A stretch of 14,376 nucleotides of DNA from CAVQFC01 sp036497895 (GTDB taxonomy: Bacteria; Acidobacteriota; Vicinamibacteria; Vicinamibacterales; CAVVIG01). Where the stretch lies: assembly GCA_036497895.1 (NCBI GenBank), contig DASXIR010000242.1, positions 1 through 14,376 on the forward strand, in the 5' to 3' direction. Shown piece by piece: positions 1 to 7,624 of the stretch. Each line of letters starts with the position of its first letter. Within the stretch, counting starts at the first letter, position 1. A program made the translations under genes and the position numbers. The notes below the pieces were generated by a model, which saw nothing but the letters and a program-made list of their open reading frames with translations, was not told the origin of the DNA and searched no databases.

Positions 1-3000
1 ATGCTCGGCCTGGTCGCGATGCAGGGCCTGCCGATTGCGCAGTATCCCGAGATCGTCCCGCCGATGATCCAGGTGACGACCACGTTCATCGGCGCGAGTG
101 CGACGGACGTCGAGGCCTCAGTCGCCACCCCGCTGGAACAGCAGATTAACGGCGTCGAGAAGGGCATCTACCTGAAGTCGACGAATGCCAACGACGGCAC
201 CCTGACGCTCAAGGTGTCGTTCGAGGTCGGCTCGAACCAGGACATGGACAACGTGCTCACGCAGAACCGCGTGTCGCAGGCCCTGCCGCAGATGCCGCAG
301 TCGGTCAAGAACTACGGCGTCACCGTGAAGAAGGCGTTGGCGTTTCCGCTGTTGATCATCTCGATCAAGTCGCCGAAGGGGAGTTACGACAGCAACTTCC
401 TCTCGAACTACACCACCATCAATATCAACGACGCGATCGCGCGTATTCCCGGGGTCGGCCAGATCAACCTGTTCGGCGGCAGCGACTACGCGATGCGCGT
501 CTGGCTGCGGCCCGACGTCATCGGCCGTCTGGGCGTGACGATCCCGGAAATCGCGAACGCGATTTCCCAGCAGAACCAGTTGACACCGGCCGGACAGATT
601 GGCGGGCCGCCGGCTGCGAAGGGTACCGAATACACCTACACCGTCCGTACCCAGGGCCGCCTGCTCAACGAAGAGGAATTCGGCAACATCATCATCCGGA
701 CCAATCCGAACGGTTCCGAAGTCCGGCTGAAGGACGTCGCCCGCCTCGAACTCGGGACGATGCTCTACAACGCCGTCGGCCGTCACGATGGCACGCCGGC
801 TGCGGTCATCGCGGTCTTCCAGATTCCCGGTACCAACGCGCTCGCCGTCGCCGACCAGATCAAGGGCGAGATGGCGAACCTGTCGAAGCGCTTCCCGCGC
901 GACATGGAGTATCTGGTCTCTCTCGACACCACCCTACCGGTATCGGAAGGCATCAACGAGATCGTTCACACCCTGTTCGAGGCGGTCGCACTCGTCATCC
1001 TGGTCGTGTTCGTGTTCCTGCAGAACTGGCGCGCGACTCTGATCCCGTTGATGACCGTTCCGGTGTCGCTGGTCGGCGCCTTCATGTTCTTCCCGCTGCT
1101 CGGTTTCTCGATCAACGTGCTCTCCCTGCTCGGCCTCGTCCTCGCCATCGGCATCGTCGTGGACGATGCGATCGTGGTGGTGGAGGCGGTGATGCACCAC
1201 ATCGAGCACGGGATGGCGCCGAAGGAGGCGACGATCAAGGCGATGGAGGAGGTGTCCGGTCCGGTCATCGCCATCGGGCTGATTCTGAGCGCGGTGTTTG
1301 TCCCGGTCGGCTTCATGGGCGGCATCACCGGCCGGTTGTATCAGCAGTTCGCGATCACGATCGCGCTGTCGGTGTTGTTGTCGGTGGTCAACGCGCTGAC
1401 ACTTAGCCCGGCACTGGCGGCAATGCTGCTGAAGCCGGCGTCCGGCAAACGCTCGTTGTTGACGCCCTTCTACAACGGTTTCAATAAGGTGTTCGGCCGC
1501 ACAACGGATGCGTACGTGAGTTTTGCCAGCATCCTGGTCCGGAAGATGTTCCGCAGTCTCGCCTTCATCGGCGTGCTGATGTACGTGATCGTCGTGCTCG
1601 TCCGGCAGATTCCTGGTGGCTTCGTGCCGGAGGAAGACCAGGGCTACATCATGGTCAACGCGCAGCTGCCCGATGCCGCGTCGCTCGAACGTACCGATGC
1701 GGTGATGAAGAAGGCGGAGGCGATTCTCGAGAAGAACGAGGCGATCGAGGGGTTCAACACCATCAGCGGTTATTCGCTGCTGACAGCGGCGTACTCCTCG
1801 AACATGGGTTTCTTCTTCGTCCAGCTCAAGCCGTGGGAGGAGCGCAAGACGGAGGCGTCGCACGCCAACGGAGTGCTCGCCTCGTTGAACCGCGCCTTTG
1901 CGCAAGAGATTCCCGAGGCGGGGGTGATCGCCTTCGGACCACCGTCGATTCCGGGATTGGGCACAGGCGCCGGCTTCACGATGCAACTGCAGGACCGCAG
2001 CGGCGGTCCGCCGGAGTATCTCGCCGAGCAGACCCGGCGCTTCATGGACGTCGCGCGGAAGCGGCCGGAGATCGGACGTATCGGCAGTCTCTACCGGGCG
2101 GCGGTGCCGCAGGTTTATGCCGACATCGATCGCAGCAAGGTGCTGAAGTCGGGCGTCCAGCTCAACGACGTCAACACCACGCTTGGCGCGTTGCTCGGCA
2201 GCTCTTACGTGAACGACTTCAACCGGTTCGGTCGTGTGTACAAAGTCTATGTGCAGGCTGAGCCTGAGTTTCGCGAAGATCCGAAGCAGCTCGGGCTGTT
2301 TTTCGTCAAGAACAAAGCCGGCGGGATGGTGCCGCTCGACACGCTGATTACGACCCGCCCGGGTTCGGGACCCGAGTTCACCAACCGCTTCAACCTGTTC
2401 CGATCCGCCGAGCTCACCGGCGTGCCGGCACCAGGGTTCTCGTCGGCACAGGCGCTCGACGCGCTCGAGCAGACCGCGCGTGACGTGTTGCCGCCGGACA
2501 TGAGTTACGACTGGTCCGACATGTCGTATCAGGAGCGGAAGGCGCCCGGCGTTGCGACGGTGTTCGCGCTCGCCATATTCCTGGTGTACCTCATCCTCGC
2601 GGCGCAGTACGAGAGCTGGGGCCTGCCGTTCAGCGTCCTGCTCGGCACCCCGTTCGCGGCCTTCGGTGCGTATCTCGGACTATGGCTGGCGCGGCTCTAT
2701 CTCGGTCAGAGCTACGTCAACAATGTGTTTGCGCAGATCGGGCTGATCATGCTCATCGGCCTGGCCGCGAAGAATGCGATTCTCATCGTCGAGTTCGCGA
2801 AGATGGAATACGACCAGGGCAAGCCGCTGGTCGAATCGGCGCTCAATGCGGCCAAGCTTCGTTTTCGGCCGATTCTGATGACCGCCTTCGCGTTCATCCT
2901 CGGCGTCGTTCCCCTGTTGACCGCGTCCGGCGCCGGCGCGGAGTCACGCAAGGTGATGGGCATGACCGTCTTCTCCGGGATGCTCGTCGCCACGATTCTC

Positions 3001-3120
3001 GGTGTGCTGCTGATTCCGATGCTGTACGTCGCCGTCGAAAAAGTCGTCGGCTCGGCCCACGTACCCGCGCCGGCGTCGCCGCCACAACTGGCGACCGAAC
3101 ACGGGCGAGAGGGGCACTGA
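1..3120 (+). CDS. RND multidrug efflux permease, HAE1/AcrB family (5' partial)
   Basis: This is the inner-membrane, proton-driven pump of a tripartite drug or lipophile exporter. The frame is open from base 1. The first residues align with about residue 20 of AcrB (the QYPEI segment is AcrB-like QYPTI), so the true start lies upstream and the ATG at base 1 is probably internal. The proton-relay residues are intact: Asp388-Asp389 in the GIVVDDAIVVVE helix (AcrB Asp407/Asp408) and Lys924 in GLAAKNAILIVEF (AcrB Lys940). Two periplasmic porter regions lie at roughly residues 20-310 and 545-845. Each is followed by a membrane bundle, starting near residues 321 and 855. The remaining length is close to full size for the family. 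The outer-membrane factor starts one base after its stop. The substrate cannot be read from sequence. The adaptor protein is not in the window. Confidence 0.96.
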   Translation: MLGLVAMQGLPIAQYPEIVPPMIQVTTTFIGASATDVEASVATPLEQQINGVEKGIYLKSTNANDGTLTLKVSFEVGSNQDMDNVLTQNRVSQALPQMPQSVKNYGVTVKKALAFPLLIISIKSPKGSYDSNFLSNYTTININDAIARIPGVGQINLFGGSDYAMRVWLRPDVIGRLGVTIPEIANAISQQNQLTPAGQIGGPPAAKGTEYTYTVRTQGRLLNEEEFGNIIIRTNPNGSEVRLKDVARLELGTMLYNAVGRHDGTPAAVIAVFQIPGTNALAVADQIKGEMANLSKRFPRDMEYLVSLDTTLPVSEGINEIVHTLFEAVALVILVVFVFLQNWRATLIPLMTVPVSLVGAFMFFPLLGFSINVLSLLGLVLAIGIVVDDAIVVVEAVMHHIEHGMAPKEATIKAMEEVSGPVIAIGLILSAVFVPVGFMGGITGRLYQQFAITIALSVLLSVVNALTLSPALAAMLLKPASGKRSLLTPFYNGFNKVFGRTTDAYVSFASILVRKMFRSLAFIGVLMYVIVVLVRQIPGGFVPEEDQGYIMVNAQLPDAASLERTDAVMKKAEAILEKNEAIEGFNTISGYSLLTAAYSSNMGFFFVQLKPWEERKTEASHANGVLASLNRAFAQEIPEAGVIAFGPPSIPGLGTGAGFTMQLQDRSGGPPEYLAEQTRRFMDVARKRPEIGRIGSLYRAAVPQVYADIDRSKVLKSGVQLNDVNTTLGALLGSSYVNDFNRFGRVYKVYVQAEPEFREDPKQLGLFFVKNKAGGMVPLDTLITTRPGSGPEFTNRFNLFRSAELTGVPAPGFSSAQALDALEQTARDVLPPDMSYDWSDMSYQERKAPGVATVFALAIFLVYLILAAQYESWGLPFSVLLGTPFAAFGAYLGLWLARLYLGQSYVNNVFAQIGLIMLIGLAAKNAILIVEFAKMEYDQGKPLVESALNAAKLRFRPILMTAFAFILGVVPLLTASGAGAESRKVMGMTVFSGMLVATILGVLLIPMLYVAVEKVVGSAHVPAPASPPQLATEHGREGH

Positions 3121-3121
3121 G

Positions 3122-4525
3122 ATGCCGACACAGCTCGCTCGTTCCGGCCTGTTCGCTATCGTCTCGTCCGTAGCGCTCGCGGGATGCGTCGTTGGACCGA
3201 ATTACCAGCGGCCCGCGATGCCGACGCCGCCCCAGTACCGCTTCGTCGAAATGGCGTCACAGGCGCAGTCTCTCGCTGACGCTCCGTGGTTTCAGGTGTT
3301 CGACGATCCAGCTTTGCAGGCGCTGATCCGGGAAGCGATCGAGCGGAACCTCGATCTGCGCGTCGCCGTCGCTCACGTCGAAGAGGCGAGAGCGGTCGCC
3401 GGGATTGCCAAGTCGTACCTCTATCCCCAGGTTGACGGCACCGCTGCGTACGGCGTGCGCGGGGCGTCGACCACTGAGGAAAGCAACGACACCACGCATC
3501 AGAGCGGCATCTACGGCTTCCGGCTGTCGTGGGAGATCGACCTGTTCGGCCGGTTGCGCAGAGGTCAGGAATCGGCGATCGCGCTCGCGCTGGCGAGCGA
3601 ACAGGGTCGGCGCGGCGTGCTGGTGACGCTGGTTGGAGACGTCGCGACCAACTACTTCCAGTTGCGCGAACTCGATCTCGACCTGGCGATCGCCCGCGAC
3701 ACCCTCCGCCTGAACGACGCGACGGTCGTCTATTTCCGGGACCGCCTGGATGGCGGCGTCTCGAATCGCCTCGAGCTCGATCGGATTCAGGCGCTGCGCC
3801 AGCAGACGGCGTCCGCGATTCCGGAGTTCGAGCGTCAGATTGGTGTGGTCGAAAACCAGATCTCACTGCTCCTGGGCCGCCCGCCAGGGCCGGTGACGCG
3901 GCAGGCGTTGACCACCGACGAGTCGCTCCCGCCGCCGATTCCGCCGGGCCTGCCGACCACGTTGCTCGAACGCCGGCCCGACGTCGTTCAGGCCGAGCAG
4001 GTGCTGGTGGCGTCCAATGCCGACATCGGCGTGGCGAAGTCGCTCTTCTACCCGACGATTAGCCTGACGGGCTTTTTAGGCGGCGTGAGCGGCGACCTCA
4101 CGACATTTCTTGGCGGCAGTGGCGGGGTGTGGTCACTGAGTCCGAGCCTCTTTCAGCCGATCTTCCAGGCCGGCCGCATTCGCCGGAACCTCGAAGCGGC
4201 CGAGGCGCGGTTTAATGCCGCGCTCGCCGAATACCAGAAAGCCGCGCTCAACAGCTATCGCGAGGTCGCCAACGCGCTGGTGACGATTCAAAAGCTGGCA
4301 GAGCAGCGCAGCGCCAGGCGTGAGGGGGTCATCGCTCTGCAGGACGCGTCGGAGCTCGCGCGCGCCCGGTATGATTCGGGCCTCGCCAGCTATATCGAAA
4401 TCCTGACCGCCGATCAGCAGCTCTTCGAGCAGCAGCTGCTCCTCGCGCAGATCCAGGGCGCTGAACTGCGAGCGCGTGCCGAACTGTACCGGGCCCTCGG
4501 CGGTGGTTGGCAACCGCAACCCTAG
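3122..4525 (+). CDS. Efflux outer-membrane factor lipoprotein, OprM/NodT family
   Basis: This is the outer-membrane channel of the tripartite exporter, expected to form a trimeric barrel with a long periplasmic alpha-helical tunnel. The N-terminus is a lipoprotein signal with lipobox LAGC, lipidated Cys22, followed by the family's typical VGPNYQRP segment. Two TolC-type outer-membrane efflux repeats follow, at roughly residues 60-245 and 265-460. They include the recurrent features EIDLFGRLRR (first repeat), RRPDV (start of second) and the FxPIFQAGRIR stretch. At 467 residues it is normal length. The ATG lies one base after the permease stop, with a purine-rich GAGAGGGG stretch just upstream, which supports this start and co-translation with the pump. 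It should serve the adjacent RND permease. Confidence 0.95.
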   Translation: MPTQLARSGLFAIVSSVALAGCVVGPNYQRPAMPTPPQYRFVEMASQAQSLADAPWFQVFDDPALQALIREAIERNLDLRVAVAHVEEARAVAGIAKSYLYPQVDGTAAYGVRGASTTEESNDTTHQSGIYGFRLSWEIDLFGRLRRGQESAIALALASEQGRRGVLVTLVGDVATNYFQLRELDLDLAIARDTLRLNDATVVYFRDRLDGGVSNRLELDRIQALRQQTASAIPEFERQIGVVENQISLLLGRPPGPVTRQALTTDESLPPPIPPGLPTTLLERRPDVVQAEQVLVASNADIGVAKSLFYPTISLTGFLGGVSGDLTTFLGGSGGVWSLSPSLFQPIFQAGRIRRNLEAAEARFNAALAEYQKAALNSYREVANALVTIQKLAEQRSARREGVIALQDASELARARYDSGLASYIEILTADQQLFEQQLLLAQIQGAELRARAELYRALGGGWQPQP

Positions 4526-4542
4526 CGGACGGGAAGGAACTG

Positions 4543-5337
4543 ATGGCGACCGAACCGAAGAAGATGAAAGGCAAGTCGTTCGACAAGGAGCTCAGGCGCC
4601 TTCAGGGAAAACTGTGCATCCTGCAGGACTGGGTGAAGGAGAAGGGCCTGCGCGTCGTCATTGTCTTCGAGGGCCGCGACGCGGCGGGCAAGGGTGGCAC
4701 GATCAAGGCCATCACCGAACGGACCAGTCCCCGGGTCTTCCGTCTCGTGGCGCTCCCGGCGCCTTCTGACCGCGAGAAGTCCCAGATGTACGTGCAGCGC
4801 TACATCCAGCACTTTCCCGCGGCCGGCGAGATCGTGATCTTCGATCGGAGCTGGTACAACCGGGCCGGTGTCGAGCGCGTGATGGGCTTCTGCAGCGACG
4901 AACAGTACCGCCGGTTCCTGGAAGTCACACCGGGATTCGAGAAGCAGATGCTGCAGAACGGCATCATCCTGATCAAGCTTTGGCTCGAAGTTGGCAACAA
5001 GGAGCAGGAGCGTCGGTTCAAGGCCCGGATGGACGACCCGCTCCGACAGTGGAAGTTGAGCCCGATGGATTTGCCGGCGCGCGCCAAGTGGTACGAGTAC
5101 TCGCGCGCCCGGGACGCCATGTTCAAGGCGACCGATACCCGTCTCTCTCCCTGGCACATTGTCAGGTCCGACGACAAGCGGCGGGCGCGTCTCAATGTCA
5201 TCGCGCACATCCTGCGGTCCATCCCGCACAAGAAGCTCAAGCGCCCGAAGGTCAAGCTGCCAGACCGCTCGCGCAAGCACGCGTACGACGATGAAGCCAC
5301 GCTGGCGCGGCGACGGTTCGTGCGCGAAACCTACTGA
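4543..5337 (+). CDS. ppk2: Polyphosphate kinase 2 (class I-like PPK2)
   Basis: PPK2 enzymes transfer phosphate between polyphosphate and nucleotides, usually favouring NTP formation from NDP, in the cytoplasm. Visible motifs are the Walker A GRDAAGKGG at residues 44-52 (Lys50), the Walker B region IFDRSWYNRAGVERVMGFC, and the lid segment RMDDPLRQWKLSPMD. All are typical of one-domain class I PPK2. The chosen ATG at 4543 gives 264 residues and has AGGA four bases upstream. A longer frame from a TTG at 4507 would overlap the efflux gene and adds no conserved sequence. The gene starts 17 bases after the outer-membrane factor stop and ends 17 bases before the mechanosensitive channel, so all are probably co-transcribed. 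The family call is firm. Preference for ADP versus GDP, or for AMP, cannot be decided by eye. Confidence 0.94.
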   Translation: MATEPKKMKGKSFDKELRRLQGKLCILQDWVKEKGLRVVIVFEGRDAAGKGGTIKAITERTSPRVFRLVALPAPSDREKSQMYVQRYIQHFPAAGEIVIFDRSWYNRAGVERVMGFCSDEQYRRFLEVTPGFEKQMLQNGIILIKLWLEVGNKEQERRFKARMDDPLRQWKLSPMDLPARAKWYEYSRARDAMFKATDTRLSPWHIVRSDDKRRARLNVIAHILRSIPHKKLKRPKVKLPDRSRKHAYDDEATLARRRFVRETY

Positions 5338-5354
5338 ACGGTCGCGTCCGCGGC

Positions 5355-7055
5355 ATGCCGAACCGCTTACTGTCTCGAATTCGTGCCCTCGCAGGCGCCA
5401 GCGCCGGCCTGGTGCTCTGCGGCGCGCTTTGGGCCAGCCTTGTCGCGCCTGCAGACGCCCGGGCTCTGCTGCTCGAACAGCAGCCAGCCGCGCCGCCGAT
5501 CACGTCGCTCCTGAATGCGACGCCCTCCCGTGATACCTACCCGCTCTCGTATTTCAATCGATCGATCGCGGTTCTGAAGGCGACTGTTCTTGGCCGGACG
5601 CCGAGGGAGCGGGCAGAGGCCGCCGCCGACGCGATTGACACTCTGGTGGGGCAGCAAATCAGGGGCCCCGTCGTCGCCCAGCCCTTCGAGGGCGGCGCAC
5701 TCATCACCGTGGGAGGCCGGATCGTCCTGGTTCTGACGCCGCCCGATGTTGACACCTTGTCAGGGGAGACGCTCGACAGTGTGTCTGCAGGCGTTGTCGC
5801 GCGGTTGCGGCAGGCGCTCGAGGAAGCCGGCGAAGCCAGAAGTGTGCGCACGGTGCTGCGCGCGACGGCGACCGCGTTGTTCGGAATCATTCTGGCGCTC
5901 GCGGCCTTTTCGATCATCGGCAGGGGGCAGCGGTACGTCTCCGGCAGGTTCGTGGCCGCTGCGGAAAAGAGGGTAGCCAGGTCGAAAATGGTCGATGTCG
6001 AGATGCTTAGCGGGTTGCACCTGGTCGACTTCGAGCGGGGACTGGTCACGACCGCAAAGGTGGCGCTCGATCTGATCGTGCTCTATTGGGTCATGACGTT
6101 TGTGCTGCGGCAGTTCCCGTACAGCCGACCCTGGGGCGAGTCGCTGCGCGGGTTTCTGGTACTCACCGTCGAGAATCTTGGTCTGGGGATGATCAGGGCC
6201 CTGCCTGGGTTGTTCACCGTCGGCCTCATCTTCGTGATTACCCGTTTCGCGGTCCGAGTCATCAGACTCTGGTTCGGGGCAGTTGAGCGGGGAACGGTCA
6301 GCGCTCGATGGATCCATCCGGAGACCGCTCAGCCGACCCGCCGGTTGTTGACGACGCTGGCCTGGCTGTTCGGAGCGGTCATCGCCTATCCATACCTTCC
6401 CGGCAGTCAAAGCGATGCCTTCAAGGGCGTCAGCGTGTTCATTGGTCTGATGGTCACGATCGGCTCGAGCGGTCTGGTCAGCCAGATCATGAGCGGCTTC
6501 GTGATCACGTTCTCGCGTTCGTTGAGGCTGGGAGACTTCGTGAAGGTCGGCGACGTCGAGGGCAACGTCATCCATGTCGGCGTGCTGTCCACGAAGATCA
6601 AGACGCTGCGCAACGAAGACATCACCATTCCCAATGCCGTCGTCGTCGCCCAGACCACCACCGACTATTCACGATTCGGCGACAGCGACGGCGTGTTCAT
6701 CCCGACGTCGGTCACGATCGGCTACGACGCGCCGTGGCGGCAGGTTCACGCGCTGTTGCTCGAGGCAGCCGCACGAACCGAAGGTATTCGGAACGATCCG
6801 AAGCCGATTGTGCTTCAGGTGTCCCTCGAGGATTTTTACGTCAAGTACGCGCTGTTGTTCTGCCTGAAGCGCCAGGAGACACGCCCCTTCACGCTCAACA
6901 CGCTGCACGCGAATATCCAGGATCTCTTCAACGAATACGGCGTGCAAATCATGTCGCCGAACTACATGGTCGATCCGGCCGCGCCGAAGGTCGTCGCCCG
7001 GAAGGACTGGTTCGCTGCCCCGGCTGAGTCCGTTCTGCCGTCACCCCAGCCCTGA
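5355..7055 (+). CDS. Large MscS-family mechanosensitive ion channel
   Basis: MscS channels open under membrane tension and release ions and small solutes during hypo-osmotic shock. The 566-residue protein is about twice the length of E. coli MscS. It begins with a signal-like hydrophobic segment (residues about 14-36) and a periplasmic domain to about residue 165. Further membrane helices follow near 168-189, 237-254, 284-302, 330-348 and 357-385. The last is the pore-lining helix, Gly/Ser-rich (TIGSSGLVSQIMSGF). The cytoplasmic MscS beta domain follows with RLGDFVKVGDVEGNV and the EDITIPN signature, then the alpha/beta vestibule domain ending near residue 550. There is no obvious Shine-Dalgarno, but the ATG lies only 17 bases after ppk2, so coupling is likely. 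Whether the channel is ion-selective or broad cannot be told. Confidence 0.93.
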   Translation: MPNRLLSRIRALAGASAGLVLCGALWASLVAPADARALLLEQQPAAPPITSLLNATPSRDTYPLSYFNRSIAVLKATVLGRTPRERAEAAADAIDTLVGQQIRGPVVAQPFEGGALITVGGRIVLVLTPPDVDTLSGETLDSVSAGVVARLRQALEEAGEARSVRTVLRATATALFGIILALAAFSIIGRGQRYVSGRFVAAAEKRVARSKMVDVEMLSGLHLVDFERGLVTTAKVALDLIVLYWVMTFVLRQFPYSRPWGESLRGFLVLTVENLGLGMIRALPGLFTVGLIFVITRFAVRVIRLWFGAVERGTVSARWIHPETAQPTRRLLTTLAWLFGAVIAYPYLPGSQSDAFKGVSVFIGLMVTIGSSGLVSQIMSGFVITFSRSLRLGDFVKVGDVEGNVIHVGVLSTKIKTLRNEDITIPNAVVVAQTTTDYSRFGDSDGVFIPTSVTIGYDAPWRQVHALLLEAAARTEGIRNDPKPIVLQVSLEDFYVKYALLFCLKRQETRPFTLNTLHANIQDLFNEYGVQIMSPNYMVDPAAPKVVARKDWFAAPAESVLPSPQP

Positions 7056-7083
7056 ATCGGTTCGGCTTGAGAAGTGCCGTGAA

Positions 7084-7103
7084 TTCCTCAGGCCCCTGAG
7101 GGA
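7084..7103 (+). terminator. Stem-loop after the MscS gene (possible terminator)
   Basis: An 8-pair stem with a 4-base loop starts 29 bases after the channel stop. The core is CCTCAG-GCCC-CTGAGG, and one G-T pair and one A-T pair extend it outward. No run of T follows, so it is not a classical rho-independent terminator. It could instead protect the 3' end or act with Rho. Confidence 0.35.
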
Positions 7104-7120
7104 CCGTGCCGCGGCCATCC

Positions 7121-7145
7121 TGCGAAATCGTTCCTGCATTTCGTA
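7121..7145 (+). terminator. Second stem-loop in the same gap
   Basis: TGCGAAAT and ATTTCGTA pair (8 pairs including one G-T) around a 9-base loop. It lies 17 bases after the first stem-loop. The stem is AT-rich and has no T run behind it. It may be part of a transcript end or a leader structure. Chance occurrence is possible. Confidence 0.22.
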
Positions 7146-7216
7146 ACTCGTCCTTCACTACCTCTTGCACCGCTTGATTAAGAAAAGTGGCTACGAATCG
7201 TGGCTGGCGACGTGGC

Positions 7217-7228
7217 CGCAAGCTTGCG
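7217..7228. promoter_or_regulatory. 12-base perfect palindrome, candidate operator
   Basis: CGCAAGCTTGCG is a perfect inverted repeat with no spacer, ending 12 bases before the ATG at 7241. Its place at the head of a three-gene cluster fits a binding site for a dimeric regulator. It would lie at or downstream of the transcription start, consistent with repression. No regulator gene is nearby and the motif is not one I recognise. Confidence 0.28.
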
Positions 7229-7240
7229 CCTGTTGCCTGC

Positions 7241-7624
7241 ATGACTAACGTTCATTACACGTCCTTTAGGCTCACGCTTATCGCGCTCCTGCTAGGTTTC
7301 GCTGCGGCATGCGGCTCATCGTCGCCGGCGGCGCCGGCATCAACGTCGTCTGCAGGTCCGGGCGCAGTATCGATCGTTTCTGGTGCATCGACCTTGTCCA
7401 CGACGGCCTTCGCGCCGAATCCGATTGCCGCGTCGGTCGGCGGCACGGTGACGTGGACCAACAATGATTCCATCACCCATACCTCCGTGGCCAACGCCGG
7501 CGCCTGGAATTCCGGCTCGATCGCACCGGGTGGAAAATTCAGCATGACCTTTACAGTCGCCGGCTCCTTCCCGTATCACTGCTCGATCCATCCGGGAATG
7601 GTGGGGACCGTCACGGTTCAATGA
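7241..7624 (+). CDS. Cupredoxin (amicyanin/plastocyanin-like) lipoprotein
   Basis: This is a small blue-copper-type electron carrier, probably periplasmic and membrane-anchored. The ATG start gives 127 residues. A hydrophobic signal ends in FAAAC, so Cys24 is the likely lipidation site, followed by a Ser/Ala/Pro-rich linker to about residue 45. The cupredoxin domain shows all four type 1 copper ligands: His80 (SITHTS), Cys114, His117 and Met120 in YHCSIHPGM. The C-x2-H-x2-M spacing matches the short loop of amicyanin rather than the longer one of plastocyanin. An upstream GTG at 7187 would extend the frame by 18 residues and hide the signal peptide, so I rejected it. The stop overlaps the next start in ATGA, implying translational coupling. 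Redox partners are unknown. Confidence 0.88.
   Translation: MTNVHYTSFRLTLIALLLGFAAACGSSSPAAPASTSSAGPGAVSIVSGASTLSTTAFAPNPIAASVGGTVTWTNNDSITHTSVANAGAWNSGSIAPGGKFSMTFTVAGSFPYHCSIHPGMVGTVTVQ

Larger units (their letters stand above)
7056..7240 (+). other. Intergenic region with stem-loops and probable promoter
   Basis: This non-coding stretch separates the efflux/PPK2/MscS run from the cupredoxin cluster. It is visibly more AT-rich than its surroundings around 7140-7200. It contains two inverted repeats and one palindrome, listed separately. I looked for a -35/-10 pair and found no convincing match to the sigma-70 consensus. A promoter for the next cluster is expected here only because it is the first real gap in more than 7 kb. 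Confidence 0.5.

Noticed and set aside
934..1986. Long reverse-strand open frame (about 350 codons) opposite the RND permease
   Set aside because: It lies entirely inside a strongly conserved gene. Its translation is rich in Arg/His/Asp with no recognisable domain. High GC and third-position bias create such open antisense frames.
4507..4542. TTG start for ppk2 overlapping the efflux factor gene
   Set aside because: The ATG at 4543 has a Shine-Dalgarno-like AGGA, and the extra 12 residues show no PPK2 similarity.
5760..6575. Long reverse-strand open frame opposite the MscS gene
   Set aside because: It has low-complexity, Arg/Asp/Gln-rich translation and no motif, and the plus-strand channel with its family signatures explains the region.
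7165..7193. TTGCAC as a -35 box ahead of the cupredoxin cluster
   Set aside because: The hexamer 17 bases downstream (TGGCTA) barely resembles the -10 consensus.
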